Below, in pieces: positions 12,234 to 24,125 of a DNA stretch of 64,000 bases. The DNA comes from Engraulis encrasicolus (Eukaryota > Chordata > Actinopteri > Clupeiformes > Engraulidae). How positions within the stretch are numbered: the first letter of the stretch is position 1; each line of letters begins with the position of its first letter. The notes beneath the pieces were generated by a model that saw only the letters and a program-made list of their open reading frames with translations, made no database searches and was not told the origin of the DNA. The stretch is taken from contig NC_085880.1 in NCBI RefSeq assembly GCF_034702125.1, positions 44,416,577-44,480,576 of the forward strand, read 5' to 3'. The position numbers and the translations under genes are program-made.

Positions 12234-12300
<67 letters not shown>

Positions 12301-12530
12301 GCATGTCTGGTTTGGTTGACCTGCCACTAGTAAAAAATAAAATGTGTTTGACGTTACCCTCTCGTGTGTCCCTTCTTTGTCATGGTCTTGAGCCATAATG
12401 TGACACTAAAATACAGTATACGATGACATTGGGTGTTTGTGAAATGAAATGAATTTGAGTTTGACGCCCCTGTGTTTACTGTGTGGATTATCAGACGTTG
12501 CTGGATAGTAACACTTTGGCGACCCCTGCA
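11517..12530. repeat. Repeat sequence with TTTA and CT microsatellites
   Basis: Contains (ttta)n at 11955-11993, a hAT-MITE-like gggggtgggggggcaag...ccacccctgagtgg segment at 12125-12195 and a (CT)n tract at 12232-12298. The conserved unit sequence resumes near 12190, and the acactttggcgacccctgcag donor block is at 12510-12532. No gene is seen. Confidence 0.5.
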
Positions 12531-12853
12531 GGTAAGTCAGGTGAGTTGCTCTCCCAAGCAATAGAGAGATAATGTGCAACTGAGGACTTCCCCCAGACTC
12601 TCTGTTATCATGCACAGCCACAACTCTGACTGGGTCCTCAAGACAGAACAACCCTGTGGCACAATATCCTGTTGGGTAAGTTCAAATGCACCACAAAACC
12701 AATTGGAAGTGCTCTGTTGGTCTTGGGTACGAATCACACCATGCTGAGTGACCATGTTGTGTAATTATCCAGTTGCTGCGTGCTTTGAATTATGTGTTTT
12801 TGATGTGTATTTCTTTTCTATTTTTTTCATGTTTTTCTTTTTTTCCTTTTAAG

Positions 12854-12961
12854 TTGTGATTCATCTGATGTCATCTGAAAGGCGAATGAAAGTTCAACCT
12901 CAATCTGTGAAGGTCTGTGAAGAGTCCTCGCTCTGAAAGAAGTCCAGCTGCTGACAACAAG
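12854..12961 (+). other. Candidate 5' non-coding exon of NEU3-like copy 2
   Basis: Homologous to 2037-2145, with the ccttttaag acceptor and the acaacaag|gtagca donor intact. Its role as UTR exon is inferred from conservation and splice signals. Between it and exon 1 lie the fold-back insertion at 13471 and a LINE/SINE-like stretch with ttctttattgtcccatag at 13938. Confidence 0.4.
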
Positions 12962-13463
12962 GTAGCATTTTCAATATCTTTGGTAATTCTATAGTGCTTG
13001 TTAGATTGAGGTTTACTTTCTGCTCTTTAGAGTCTGAATTATAATAATAATAAGTAATGTGTCATAAGTATGGCTTTTATAGAGGGTTTATATACAGTAG
13101 TGATATCTTGTGACCAGTGTTAACAGTAAGCAGGTGTAAAGAGTGTAACACAATTCTAGAGGTTGTTAGTTTGAGGTTTACCTTCTGCTCTTTAGAGTCA
13201 TCAAGTCATATGACATCTGTAGAGTCATATGTGTCATAAGTATGGCTTTTATAGAGGGTGTATATCTTGTGCTCAGTGTAAACATTAAGCAGGTGTAAAC
13301 AGTGTAACACCAGTGTAACAACACACTTCAGTAATTTACATGGCATTAACAGATTACCTGATCTATTCTTACATATCGACATTCATTAATTAATTATCGT
13401 TAAGCACTGAAAACAGAGACTCAGCATGGACCATTAACATAGTATCCTTTGTCCATATACTGT

Positions 13464-13757
13464 ACCATAACAAACAAAAATGCAGTGTGAAGAAAAAAGG
13501 AGCTGGATGCTGTTCAGTGAAACTGAACATTTTGGGAACACTGATGATGGGCTAGACCCAAAACGTTTGCATCCCATTTTTTGTTTTGGCTTCGCTTTAT
13601 TTTTCAGTTTTTAATACAGTTTCAATGAACAGCATCCAGCTCCTGTGTGCGACTCCAGCTCCTGTGTGCATTTTTGTTTGGAATTAAGCACCGAGCGAAA
13701 CTCTCAAGTAAGATAAACGTGCGGACGCCATCTCTACCTTCACCATAACAAACAAAA
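13464..13757. mobile_element. Fold-back insertion with ACGTTTG core and 17-bp flanking repeat
   Basis: The accataacaaacaaaaa direct repeat lies at 13464-13480 and 13741-13757. Within it, 13471-13530 (caaacaaaaatgca...ggagctggatgctgttca) pairs with 13617-13680, which ends tgcatttttgtttg. The arm therefore reaches into the flank itself. The core reads aacactgatgatgggctaga then cccaaaacgtttg. Units 1 and 3 lack this insertion. Confidence 0.65.
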
Positions 13758-15182
13758 ACATATTCACTGAGAAGTCACTTGTGGTCAAGGAAACTTTGCT
13801 CTTTTCCCCTCCTCCTCACCCTGCAGGCCAACCCAGTTGACGTTACTGTATATCTGAGAACAGAGGTCATAAGATAAGCTTGATATCCTGATTTACTGGT
13901 TAACCGCATGCTAATATAGGCTGCATAGATTAGATTCTTTATTGTCCCATAGGGATATTTGTTTTCACATCAGACTGTTCAGTTCCATCAGGTTAGATCT
14001 TGTAGTACACATCTCATTTGCTATAGGCCTACATGTAGACACAATTTTCACACATAGACACAAACATCCTTAGGCATTCACATACAGCACAATACATATA
14101 CACACATCTATTCACATACACTCCATGGAGTACATATCCACTCCTCTACATACCTATACATTACATTCCTCTCCTCCACGCAACCCATTCATTTTTATTT
14201 TATTCTATTTTATTTTACCCTCCCCCTCATTTACCCAGCTATGCCACTAGCTATTGCAGCTCCTCTCATTTCCCAGCTAGGTCACCACACATACATTAGT
14301 CCAGACATACCACATGTTGTTTCATCCCTGCATTGCCCCAAGTGTCACCATATACCCGTCATGTGGCATCCTGTGGACCTTTTTCCCTCCAACCTCTTGA
14401 GCATGGGCTGAGGGAACAAAACTCTTCTTGAGATGTGCTTTTTTTCCCAGTTCAGTTCAGGGCTCTTTACCTGCGACCAGATGAGAGAAAGGTGAAGAAC
14501 TACTGGTTCGGGGGGGTGGTCTGGGCTGCTTGCTATTGCGTGGGCTAGGCGTGTGATGGCTTTGTCATTTGCATCAGTGAGGCTGGGGGTGGGAAGGTGT
14601 ATTATCTTGGAAGGCAAGTTGTATAATGCATATACTGTAATGGGACAGATTACTCAATACGGTCCAGGAGTTTATGATCCATCATTGCTGTTATGGCAAA
14701 TAAATAACAATAGAAAAATAAAAATACTGCAGTTTTTGTGGGGTTTTTTGTTGTTTGTTTGTTTTTTTGTTGCAGGATTGCAGTGTTGTGCAGTGTCCAA
14801 TCCACATAGCCTCCTGTGTCAATGTGCAGTCTTTTTGTTGCATTTTATTTTTGATCTGGTCCACTCATAAAACGTGTAGTATTCTGCAATCTTTTATGGA
14901 GAGGTTAAGAATTTGAGGCATCAAAAAAAAGAAGTTATGTATTTTTAACACAGTATCTACTGTAGGCCTACTTTCAACCACCATCACAATCTGTCCTAAC
15001 ACTAAGTAAACAAAAGCAATCAATCGGAAACTGTACTCGTAGTTGAGCAAACACTGCACTCTTATTTAAAGACTCCTGTTAACCTTTGGGCCAACCCAGG
15101 GTATATTGTTTGAGAATGTGTTCATCTGATAAACTTACTGATTGACTTTTCCTACTCTTTTGTGTCAGGGCACACCTTAAAC

Positions 15183-18156
15183 ATGGGCAACAGCTCCTCC
15201 AACAGTAAGACCAACAGAACCCATCCTCCAGAAACGCCTCTATTTGCAGATAAAGATTATGACTTCAGAATCCCAGCCCTTCTGTACGTCCGGGAATGGA
15301 ACACGTTCCTGGCATTTGCAGAGAAACGGAGAACGTCGAGAGATGAACATGCAGAGAATCTGGTGATGAGGAAAGGCACAAGGCAGACTGAAGGCACACT
15401 GCAGGTACCTGGTAGAGTAGGGTGTCAATATTTCAGAGTATATACAAAGTAAATCTAGATAGCAAAAGGGACACTTGGGTAGAGTGGGTAACACGGTTGA
15501 CACAATTTACTGGGACGAACACAAAACTCCAGATTTAATGTGTATTATGAAAGATAATTGTTTTCAAACACTTTTTAGATGCGTCCTAGCATCTCTATAA
15601 GAGGGTATGTCCGTCCGTCCGTCTGAAACGCATTCTATAAAATTGTCATTCCCTACTGTGTCCACAAGGCGGCAGTGCATAGACAGACGCATCTTTGTCC
15701 GCCTGTCAGACTTGTTTTCATATTATAGTAAGTAACTATGGAAAAATATTTGTAAATATTTTATGCAAAAAATGTTTTTAACATGTTAATATGAAGACTG
15801 AATCTGACATTTGGAAAATAGGACAGCATAAAAAATAGACTTTTTGTATTATATAAAAGATACATGTGTGCTTATGTACGATCGTTGGTTGAAGTTAAAA
15901 GTTGGTGGATTTGAAATGTACCCCTAATAGAAAATACTAGAGCATTAGGGTCACAAATGAAGTATGAAGTCTGGCCCAGTGGTTGCTCTCTCTCCAATTT
16001 AAAGTGGTGGTTCGCTATTTTAGACATTAAGCCCTGTTTGTGTGACTTCTGGGGTGAAGTAGAGATGTTCTCATCACAATTTTGACATTTGGTGCTGAAC
16101 GGAGCATTTGGGTATTCAAGACTGCAGACCCCCCACCTTTACATTGACTACAGTGGAGCACTCAAGCAATCGATCACAAAATGGCATCAAACATTCGTTT
16201 GCTTAGACATGAAACTCACCGAGTGGTCAGAGGTGGGCAGCGATACGTTGGCTCAAAAATCACTGCGAAATACGCTTCCAGAGAAGATATATTATCATTA
16301 TTGTCCGTCTTCATTGATTGTATTGGTTTGACTAGTATTACTCCGCGCGACCGGAAATGGGGGTGTGTTCGTTTACATTCCTATCTATGGTTTGTATGCA
16401 AGCTGTAGTTTTTGTAGCAAGTCCTGCTGAAAGACAGCCGTTCTACCTCGCTGCTTGATGTCTACTCAAACAACACACTATTGCTACCTACTGGCTGGAT
16501 GTCTACTGCTATTCAATGGCGTCTGGGGGAAAATAGGTTTGCCAAATGCTAAACAACAGTTAGAAGGCATATTTTTTATCGCTGTCTACCACTGACCACA
16601 CGGTGAGTTCCATGTCTTTTCGAACGAAAGTTTAATGTCATTTTGTGATCGATTGCTTGAGTGCTCCACTGTAGTCAATGTAAAGGTGGGGGGGCTGCAG
16701 TCCTGAATACCCAAATGCTCCGTTCAGCACCAAATGTCAAAATTGTGATGAGAACATCTCTACTTCACCGCAGAAGTCACACAAACAGGGCTTAATGTCT
16801 AAAATAGCGAACCACCACTTTAACATTAGTTCTGAAAGATAAAACAAATATTTGACCAAAAGAATCTTCAGGTGTGGCCCAATAGTTTATATAGAGAATA
16901 ATGATAATAGAGAATAGAATGGAAAGAATGCTACACAAGAACATAGAAACTATTCTGCAACATATAGGGAGTGCAAGTTTTCCAATATAGTCTGAATGTG
17001 CTTTGGTAACTCTATGCCAATATAGTCTGAATCTGCTTTGGTTACTCTCTGCCAATATAGTCTGAATCTGCTTTGGTAACTCTATGCCAATATAGTCTGA
17101 ATCTGCTTTGGTAACTCTGTGCCAATATAGTCTGAATCTGCTTTGGTAACTCTCTGCTTGCTATGTCTTTTGCAGTGGTCTCCCACAGAGGACCTGATGA
17201 AGGCAACTGTTAAAGGCTACCGCACCATGAACCCTTGTCCAGTCTTTGAGAGGAACTCCAAAACCCTCTTCCTGTTCTTCATCTGCCTGAAGGGCAGCGT
17301 TCCAGAGTGCGCCCTCAAGCCTGGCATGTCCCTTCTGTGCTACGTCACAAGTCGTGACTGTGGAAAGACCTGGAGTGACCCAACAGACCTAACGCACATC
17401 ATCGTCAACAACTTCCCCAAGTATAAGACCTTCGCCGTAGGGCCAGGCCACGGGATCCAGCTGAGCGGTGAGCTGAGCAGCAGTCTGCTCATTCCTGCCT
17501 ATGTGAAGGTGGTGAAGGGCAGTCCTTGCTGTTGGTGCCTTGCGGGCATCTGTGGCTGTGAAAGCAACCACTCTGTGGTGATACGGAGCCAGAATCCCCC
17601 TGACACCTGGCAGGTGGGTGAGCCCATCGCCATGAAAACCGGTGAGTGTCAGCTGGCCGAGGTGTGTAACAGGGAGGGGACACGACAGGTGTACATGAAC
17701 GCCCGCAGCGCTGGAGAGTTCCGACTGGAGGCGCTAAGCGACGACGGCGGGATTAGTTTCACCCTTCTCCCTGAGCTGACTCTCAAAGAGAGGCCAAAGG
17801 GCTGCCAGGGGAGCGTACTGGCTTTCCCAGCCAGAGAGCTTCTGGTAGGACAGGGAGAAGGAGGACAAGAGGGATCCCAGGAGACGGCTCTGCTCTTCAG
17901 CCACCCGACTGCAGGGGAGGGCTACCACAGGAAGGACCTGGGGCTCTACAAGAGCAAGTCTCTGCAGGACCAACCCCCATGGGGAAAGCCCTCCATCATC
18001 CACCCAGGCACCAGTGGATACTCTGACCTCACCCACTGCGAGAAGGAGGGCCAGTTTGCCTGTCTCATGGAGTGCGGTGGAGGGGAACGCCTTCAGATTG
18101 TCTTCAGAGAGTTTGATCTCCACAGTCCTAGTGGAGCTATGTCAAAGGCTCCATGA
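15183..18156 (+). CDS. neu3: NEU3-like sialidase, copy 2 (400 aa, 2 coding exons)
   Basis: Predicted membrane-associated sialidase cleaving terminal sialic acids. Exon 1 is 15183-15404 and exon 2 is 17176-18156, with a gtacct...tgcag intron in phase 0. Start chosen at MGNSSSNS, conserved in all three copies and fitting an N-myristoylation signal. Catalytic set visible: FRIP R29, Asp54 (TSRDE), Asp box SRDCGKTW at 133-140, ECQLAEV Glu236, YMNARS Arg251, second Asp-like box SDDGGISF, YHRKDLG Arg326 and the nucleophilic tyrosine in GYSDL (Tyr356). The length is close to animal NEU3/NEU2 proteins (about 380-430 aa). A single 14-aa GQGEGGQEGSQET unit precedes LLFSHPT. AATAAA lies at 18522-18527. 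Membership in the NEU3 subfamily rather than NEU2/NEU4 is judged from general layout only. Confidence 0.88.
15570..15730. repeat. Dispersed MITE with GATGCGTC ends (copy 2 intron)
   Basis: Begins tttttagatgcgtcctagca with repeated gtccgtccgtctgaaacgc and ends in gcatctttgtccgcctgtc. Related sequences bound the extra block of unit 3 (37695-37720 and 39735-39880), suggesting one family. Confidence 0.5.
16003..16819. mobile_element. TTAA-target element with ~200-bp inverted terminal repeats
   Basis: Flanked by TTAA at 15999-16002 and 16820-16823. The left arm begins AGTGGTGGTTCGCTATTTTA and the right arm is its inverse, ending ccaccact. The arms pair for about 200 bp. A TTAA target suggests a piggyBac or Kolobok-type transposase supplied elsewhere; the two cannot be told apart here. 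It sits in the intron of copy 2 only. Confidence 0.8.
16975..17160 (+). repeat. 35-bp minisatellite next to the copy 2 acceptor
   Basis: The unit gccaatatagtctgaatctg plus ctttggtaactctat occurs about five times, ending 15-20 bases before the exon 2 acceptor. Copy 1 has the unit once at 4013-4050. Copy 3 has only a diverged remnant. Confidence 0.85.
17845..17886 (+). repeat. Coding 42-bp minisatellite, 1 unit (copy 2)
   Basis: Single unit GQGEGGQEGSQET after REL, in frame; compare 2 and 4 units in copies 1 and 3. Confidence 0.8.
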
Positions 18157-18906
18157 GCTAGCCTGATTATCATCGACTTTCAAATCTCTTCGAGCCTTGG
18201 TCTGACCAAGAGCATAACAATTAACATTTCCCAAACAGCATGGTTGACCCGCCTCCCTTAGTTTGCTAATGGTTGTTTTGCTTCCTGACAAAGTGGGAGG
18301 AGTTCCCGTTTTTTAGGGAGCTCAGAAACAATATTTGTTTTGCTCTTGGCCTGACTAGAAGCAACGCTGAAGGTGTTGTGTCACTAGAAGGGCAGAGTCT
18401 AGCTACCATGAGCAGTCCTAAGCCACCAGTGCACAGGCAATTTGAACCCTAACGACAATGATTTGGTCCCACCCACAGCAGTCAGCTATTTGAATCATGC
18501 TATTCCATAGCTAGGTCAAATAATAAAGGGCTGAGGGGACAGCCCTGGCAAGTATCCTTTTGTAGTGGAAAGTAAGCTGATGTAATGTTATTGGTTTTTA
18601 CTGATGATACAGGTGAAGAGTATAGAGTCTGAACCCAGGATTTAAAGTAATTTAAGTTAAAGTTATTTAAGATAAAGAATAGATATCCGATCTCTATGCG
18701 GTCGAATGCCTTCTCGGCATCTAAGAAAACGATAACCTCAGACTATAGAATAGTCAGAATGTAATATGTTAAGCATTTGAATCATGCTATTCCAGACCAA
18801 AAAAAAAGCATGTTTACCCATCAGTCTACAATGCAAAACATTACAAGCCAGTTAAATTTAAAAAGATAACTTGCCCTGCTGCCTTAAGTTTGTAAGTGAA
18901 CTCAAC
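18157..18906. other. 3' flank of copy 2, duplicated in unit 3
   Basis: 18157-18560 is almost identical to 35314-35710. 18690-18800 (gtcgaatgccttctcggcat onward) matches 36040-36140. The stretch 18560-18690 is missing from unit 3. 18826-18900 is a truncated MITE (aaacattacaagccagtt...), related to 43985-44115, that abuts the sialidase fragment. Confidence 0.7.
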
Positions 18907-19111
18907 TGTGGGCTAGGGGAAGTCCTCTGTCATCTACCCAGGCACCAGCAGCTACTATGACCTCACCCACTGCGAACACGAGGGCCACTTTTCCTGTCTC
19001 ATGGAGTGCGGTGCAGGGGGACGCCTTCAGATTATCTACAGAGAGTTTGATCTCCACAGTCCAAAGTGTAGAGACTGCACACCCGTTATCATTGTCATAC
19101 ACATAGCCTAA
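18907..19111 (+). pseudogene. NEU3-like 3' fragment, relic downstream of copy 2
   Basis: Reads GKSSVIYPGTSSYYDLTHCE...LQIIYREFDLHSPKCRDC to a stop at 19109-19111. This corresponds to the last ~60 residues of the sialidase. An in-frame TAG lies just upstream (18914-18916) and no other exon sequence precedes it. The tyrosine motif is YYDL. Its tail and 3' flank match copy 1's flank, unlike the SGAMSKAP end of copy 2. Confidence 0.8.
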
Positions 19112-20003
19112 TCCTTTTAATCTAATCAGATACATGGGAGATTCTGTTGGATGGGCCTCGCTTGATTCAAGACACAAACAAACAATGGTTCATTTTTGTG
19201 GAACAAGCAATAGTTCCTTATTTTCTCTCAATCTTGTTTATAAAAAAATACAGTAACAGATAATTTATCATTCAATAGGTATATTTTATTCGATATACAG
19301 AATTTGTCAAAACAGTCTTTTAGCAGGACTGCCTCCCTGGCCTAGAATAATTACATGTTATGTCACATTCTATCACAGTTTTTTCAAACTGATCTCGTCA
19401 TTGTCTTTTATACTGTACATGTAGTTATGTATTTTGGTTGTGTTTAACATGATTTGAATTGTATTCATCTTATGTGTCCTTGTAAATTAATCCATACAAC
19501 TTAACTAATGAGCTGCCAAATTGGCCAGGGTTAACTTCAACATATTTTTATGTTCTGGTTTGGACTGTAACAGTACACTCAACTTATGATTCAGTTCGTA
19601 TCACGATATTTGACCAACATTTTGATACACAGCACACTTTAAAAAAAAAACGATTAATTATAATTTCTCGCTAGACCAGGTTACAAGTCACTACTAAGTA
19701 TTTAACACGGTTTAAAAGGAGTAATAAGGAGGATTTGAAAATTGGAGTCATATCATGTGGTTCTTTTCTGCACTCTGTGTATCACGATTTCTGGGCTGGA
19801 TGCAATATCGTTACAGCCCTGGTACTGGGAAAATAAAGGTTATTATATATCAAAAATGATGATGACTGTAAACAAACGTGATGGTTGTAATTTTGTAACA
19901 CACCTGTGTTAGTGCTTCACATAGGCTCCCTGCTGAAGACATATTTTTGAATGAAAGTGAATTAATATGATTATGTCGTCAGGATGTTGGTATGAGGCTA
20001 AGT
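19112..20003. other. Distal flank of unit 2, duplicated at 36446-37370
   Basis: Long non-coding stretch matching unit 3 with small differences, including one 54-bp block copy (19320-19375). No open frame or RNA gene is recognised. Confidence 0.7.
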
Positions 20004-20329
20004 CATTGAGAGTAAATAGAATGGAGGCCAAAATTCTATTTCATTGTGAAGCCAAAAGTGGAGCCAAGGTTGGACCCAAAAAGACCAAAAGATGGCCAAA
20101 TCCCAATCATTCCTATGGAGACTTGAAACCCTATATCTCCCTTAAATGCCACTCTAGGGGGAACCCGTTTCGCTCAACTAGTAGGTCCCCTTGCTCCTCA
20201 ACATACCAAGGTGTTGTTTTTTTTCGTGATGAGAATTTATTTTAGAGAGATTATAAAAAGTTTAATTGACCAATGAGCATCAGGAGATGGTTTGATTGAC
20301 AGTTGGGATTCTTTTTATGTACTGTCAAT
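20004..20329. mobile_element. Transposon insertion with empty site in unit 3
   Basis: Bounded by AGGCTAAGT (19995-20003 and 20330-20338). Unit 3 has a single ggctaagt at about 37343. The ends are imperfect inverted repeats (attgagagtaaat / attgacagtacat). The 8-9 bp duplication fits hAT or a Mutator-like element. No coding capacity. Confidence 0.75.
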
Positions 20330-20487
20330 AGGCTAAGTACTTGAAACCCCTGGGGGGTTGCCTGAAGTACACCAATCTAACAGGCTTGCGCAGCAGATGG
20401 ATCTCAATAACATGAACATACAAACTTAACACTTTTTCTTTTTTAGTATGTATTGCAGCGCATATTTTCAGTGCATTCAATTACATA

Positions 20488-21120
20488 TGTCACGGGGTGA
20501 CAAAAGCTGTTGGTGGAGGTCGGAACTGAAAATGTTTTTTTTTGTTTCTCAGGGGAAGGTTTTAACAGATGGACAATAACAGAGACTGGGTTTTATTATG
20601 GACTAATGAACTTGAATGTGTGCAGGTGCAAGGCGGGAGATTTGGGGAACGTGATTGGTGCATACGGGGTAGGTGAGGGTTTTTATGTGCAGGTGACTGA
20701 ACTCATGGCAGCGGAGGAAGCGGACGAGCAACCACGCAGCAGGGGAGGCGAGAGGAAGAGAGAGAGGGGACCGGGCGAAGATGAGACGCGAGACGTGACC
20801 TGAGCCAAAGCCGTGAAGCGGATGCCGGAGGCCTGGGGGACGCCAAGCCGGTAGCCGGACGGGCCTAGGAAGAAGGCGGACGAGCACAGATGATCCTACG
20901 GATCGAGAATGGCCACCTGCGACCCGATGGAAGAGGCGGACGGCATTCTGCCCGATGAAAGTCCGTGACCTGGGCGCAGTGTTTTATGCCACGTTGGAAA
21001 TGGAGGGGTGAGAACGCTCGCCCCTCAGAAAGATAAGTGCATATTTCGTGACCTAGTCTCCGTGGCACTTCAAGTCTAAGAAGCCCCCTCCCTCCAAGAA
21101 GGCAGACCGCTCAGCCCTGC

Positions 21121-21152
<32 letters not shown>

Positions 21153-21770
21153 CCCCTCGCGCTCTCCTCTGCCTCTCCTCTCCTTCCTCCGACTCGACTC
21201 ACTCACTCTCTCTCCTGGGCCCCAACCTCGCCCATGATCGTAGCGAAATTATCCTTAAGATGCGTGAACGTGATGGCCGTCCCTAGTTTCATTCACTGTG
21301 TGAAGTTTGAAGTGCAGTAGTAATGCGTGCCGTGTGCCATGGTTTTGAACTCACGTGTGTTATCAGAAAACGGCTATCTCGTGCGCATAATTATAAATAA
21401 TAAGAGTAACGATGGTGGCACGTACGAACACTGGTTGGTGACGTTTTCATTGTCCTTCCCAGCCTTCCGCCGGATTGCCGTGATGGATATGGAATCTCTG
21501 ATGGAAATGAATGGACTGGCATTGACGCTGGGGGGCCCTACCGGAGAGAGAGACGAATGGACCCGCCCCCGTTGATGAACTGGTTGCACGCACCCACACA
21601 CGCACAACACCGCATTAGGCCTACAGAACTTTGTGTCCACAATTCAGAAATAAATGTTAAACCTCAACTGCTCTGGTGTCTTGGTGTGTTTGGTTGTGCA
21701 ATGCTCCTCGGGGTATAGTTGATAGTAAGTGGAGGTGCCGCCTGGCAACGTGCACCTCCCACCTGTGACA
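20488..21770 (+). mobile_element. Probable solo LTR with empty site in unit 3
   Basis: 1283 bp starting TGTCACGGGGTGACA and ending ccacctgtgaca, with CATA repeated at 20484-20487 and 21771-21774. Unit 3 (37485-37500) has the uninterrupted attacatacagc. The interior is GC-rich with a CT tract (21119-21193) and an AATAAA about 120 bp before the end (21649), as in R-U5. TG...CA ends with a 4-bp duplication fit an LTR; no internal retroelement genes remain. Confidence 0.65.
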
Positions 21771-22440
21771 CATACAGCTATTGTTGCTGTCTGACATCCT
21801 TCTTAAATTATTTTATATTAGTTTTCTTCTCATTATAAAACATAAATCGGTACTTCTGGTCAGTCAACATTGATATATGCTGTATGTTTGATACAATATT
21901 TTAAGAATATTTTTTATGTTGACATTATTTATTTAGAAAACAATAATTCATAAACAAAATGTATAAATGGTATAAATGGTAACAGTAGGGCCAATGATTA
22001 AATGATTAAAGTAAAAAAAATATGAAAAGTGGATATACAATCTTTCTGCTGAAAAGTGACAATATTTTCATTACATACTGTGTACATATAATAACAATTA
22101 CACGTATAACCAAATTGTAGTTATAGGTAAAAATGCAGGTACTGCAACACCCAGGCTGTGCTTACTTGAGCTATCAGCGGATCTGATTTCAGCTGCAACT
22201 GGGCGATCCATTAAGATTGCAGTAAGTTTTGGTACAACCATGGTGATTGGCACTTGAGAGAGGCAGGAAATGAGTGGACAGAGAGGGACATTGAGCGTCT
22301 TATCTCCCCCTTAATTTCCCCCTGGGATCAATAAATCAAAGTCATACAATCCAGTAATCCAAACTGTTCATTTTGTCCAACAAAAAAGGCCCTCACGAAC
22401 CAAACTGGAAACTGACCTGCTAACTTTAAAATGATGACTC
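21771..22440. other. End of the unit 2/unit 3 duplication
   Basis: 21990-22300 matches 39885-40140 of unit 3. After about 22340 the similarity stops. No gene is seen. Confidence 0.6.
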
Positions 22441-22649
22441 CGGCCATTGTTATGCGCTCGGTGTATCATAGAGACTGGTTCACCTCAGTAGACCTGAAGG
22501 ATGCCTATTTCAAAATTCAGATTTACCCTCTGCATAGGAAGTACCTGCGTTCACTTTCGAGGGTGTGTCTTACGAGTTCATGGTGCTTCCCTTCGGGTTA
22601 TCCCTGAGCCCTCGCGTGTTCACACGCTGTCTTGAGGCTGCACCAGAGA

Positions 22650-24125
22650 TTCTTTAAGTACATAGAGATATGCCAATGTAATGCTATGGGCACCTAACAT
22701 GACCAGGTTCCGGTCTGCCTAAAGGGGCGTGTCATAATGCTCCTAGCATTGAATAGAACAGTCCTTACAGTATATCACGAAAGTGAATACACCCCTCACA
22801 GTTTTGCAGATGTTTGAGTATATCTTTTCATAGGAAAGCATTACAGAAATGTAACTTTGACACAATGATTAGTGACCTTTTAACAACATATTTAACCGCT
22901 TAAATTTTTTGTTCACTCAGAAAAAAACAAAATACAGCCATTAATGTTTGAACATGTACTCACAAAAGTGAGTACACCCCAGATTAAAATCCGGTAGAGA
23001 AGGGGCTATGTTGGCTCGAATCGTCTCGAAATGAAAAGGGATGACAAGGGAGGTCATCAGTGTGCGTTTCAACCTTTCTTTGCATTGAACTTTTACATTT
23101 TGAGTCTGCACCTGGCTTAAATAGATTGGTGTGAGATTTGAATGCAATCCTATGGAGAATATCATGATCTGCTTCAGTAGTCACAGTGCATGTTGACATG
23201 TATGTTTCTTTTAGGTGTATTTCAGATTGCCAATGTTGACAGCATTTATGCATCCCCAAACCATGTCAGTCCCACTACCATGCTTGGCTTATGAGAGGAT
23301 ACACCTTTTTTGTACAACTCACTTGTTTACCACCACACATGCTTGACACCATCTAAAGCAAATTGGTTTATCTTGGTCTCAAGAGAGATGAACAGACCAA
23401 GGATATGGAACACTTGAACCATGTTGAGTGATCTGAAGAGACCAAGATACACAAATTTACTTTAGATGGTGTCAAGCATGTGTGGTGGTAAACAAGTGAG
23501 TTTTACAAAAAAGGTGTATCCTCTCATAAGCCAAGCATGGTAGTGGGACTGACATGGTTTGGGGATGCATGAATGCTGTCAACATTGGCAATCTGAATAC
23601 ACCTAAAAGAAACATGCATGTCAACATACACTGTGACTACTGAAGCAGATCATGATATTCTCCATAGGATTGCATTCAAATCTCACACCAATCTATTTAA
23701 GCCAGATGCAGACTCAAAATGTAAAAGTTCAATGCAAAGAAAGGTTGAAACGCACACTGATGACCTCCCTTGTCATCCCTTTTCATTTCGAGACGATTCG
23801 AGCCAACATAGCCCCTTCTCTACCGTATTTTAATCTGGGGTGTACTCACTTTTGTGAGTACATGTTCAAACATTAATGGCTGTATTTTGTTTTTTTCTGA
23901 GTGAGCAAGAAATTTAAGCGGTTAAATATGTTGTTAAAAGGTCACTAATCATTGTGTCAAAGTTACATTTCTGTAATGCTTTCCTATGAAAAGATATACT
24001 CAAAAATCTGCAAAACTGTGAGGGGTGTATTCACTTTCGTGATATACTGTAGGTCTGCCTAGGTCTGCCTGAAGGGGGATTTCCCCCCCTCCCCCTTGCA
24101 ATCATAGAACCCGGAAACAATGGGC
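22650..24125. mobile_element. ~200-bp dispersed repeat interrupted by the palindrome
   Basis: The two pieces (attctttaagta...cagtccttaca and taggtctgcctga...ggaacctctctct) join to the sequence found intact at 33461-33660. Contains gggcacctaacatgaccag and ggcgtgtcataatgctccta. The class is unknown to me. Confidence 0.65.
22768..24049. mobile_element. Tc1-like giant palindrome (two ~600-bp arms)
   Basis: Ends CAGTATATCACGAAAGTGAA and its inverse, with TA on both sides (22766-22767, 24050-24051). Nearly the whole 1282 bp folds on itself around 23400. Each arm carries a piece of a Tc1-type transposase, recognised by SGTDMVWGCM in the right arm. The uninterrupted target is seen at about 33580 (cagtccttaggtctgcc). 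Confidence 0.8.

Noticed and set aside
12124..12398. Arg-Glu or Ser-Leu repeat frames
   Set aside because: Translation of the CT microsatellite.
20510..21640. Possible genes in the GC-rich 20.5-21.6 kb stretch
   Set aside because: The stretch is bounded by TG..CA ends and a 4-bp duplication and is absent from unit 3, so it is an LTR-like insertion; its short frames match nothing I know.
22941..23876. Pairs of similar open frames on opposite strands
   Set aside because: They are mirror images produced by the palindromic Tc1-like element, with stops in the transposase frame.
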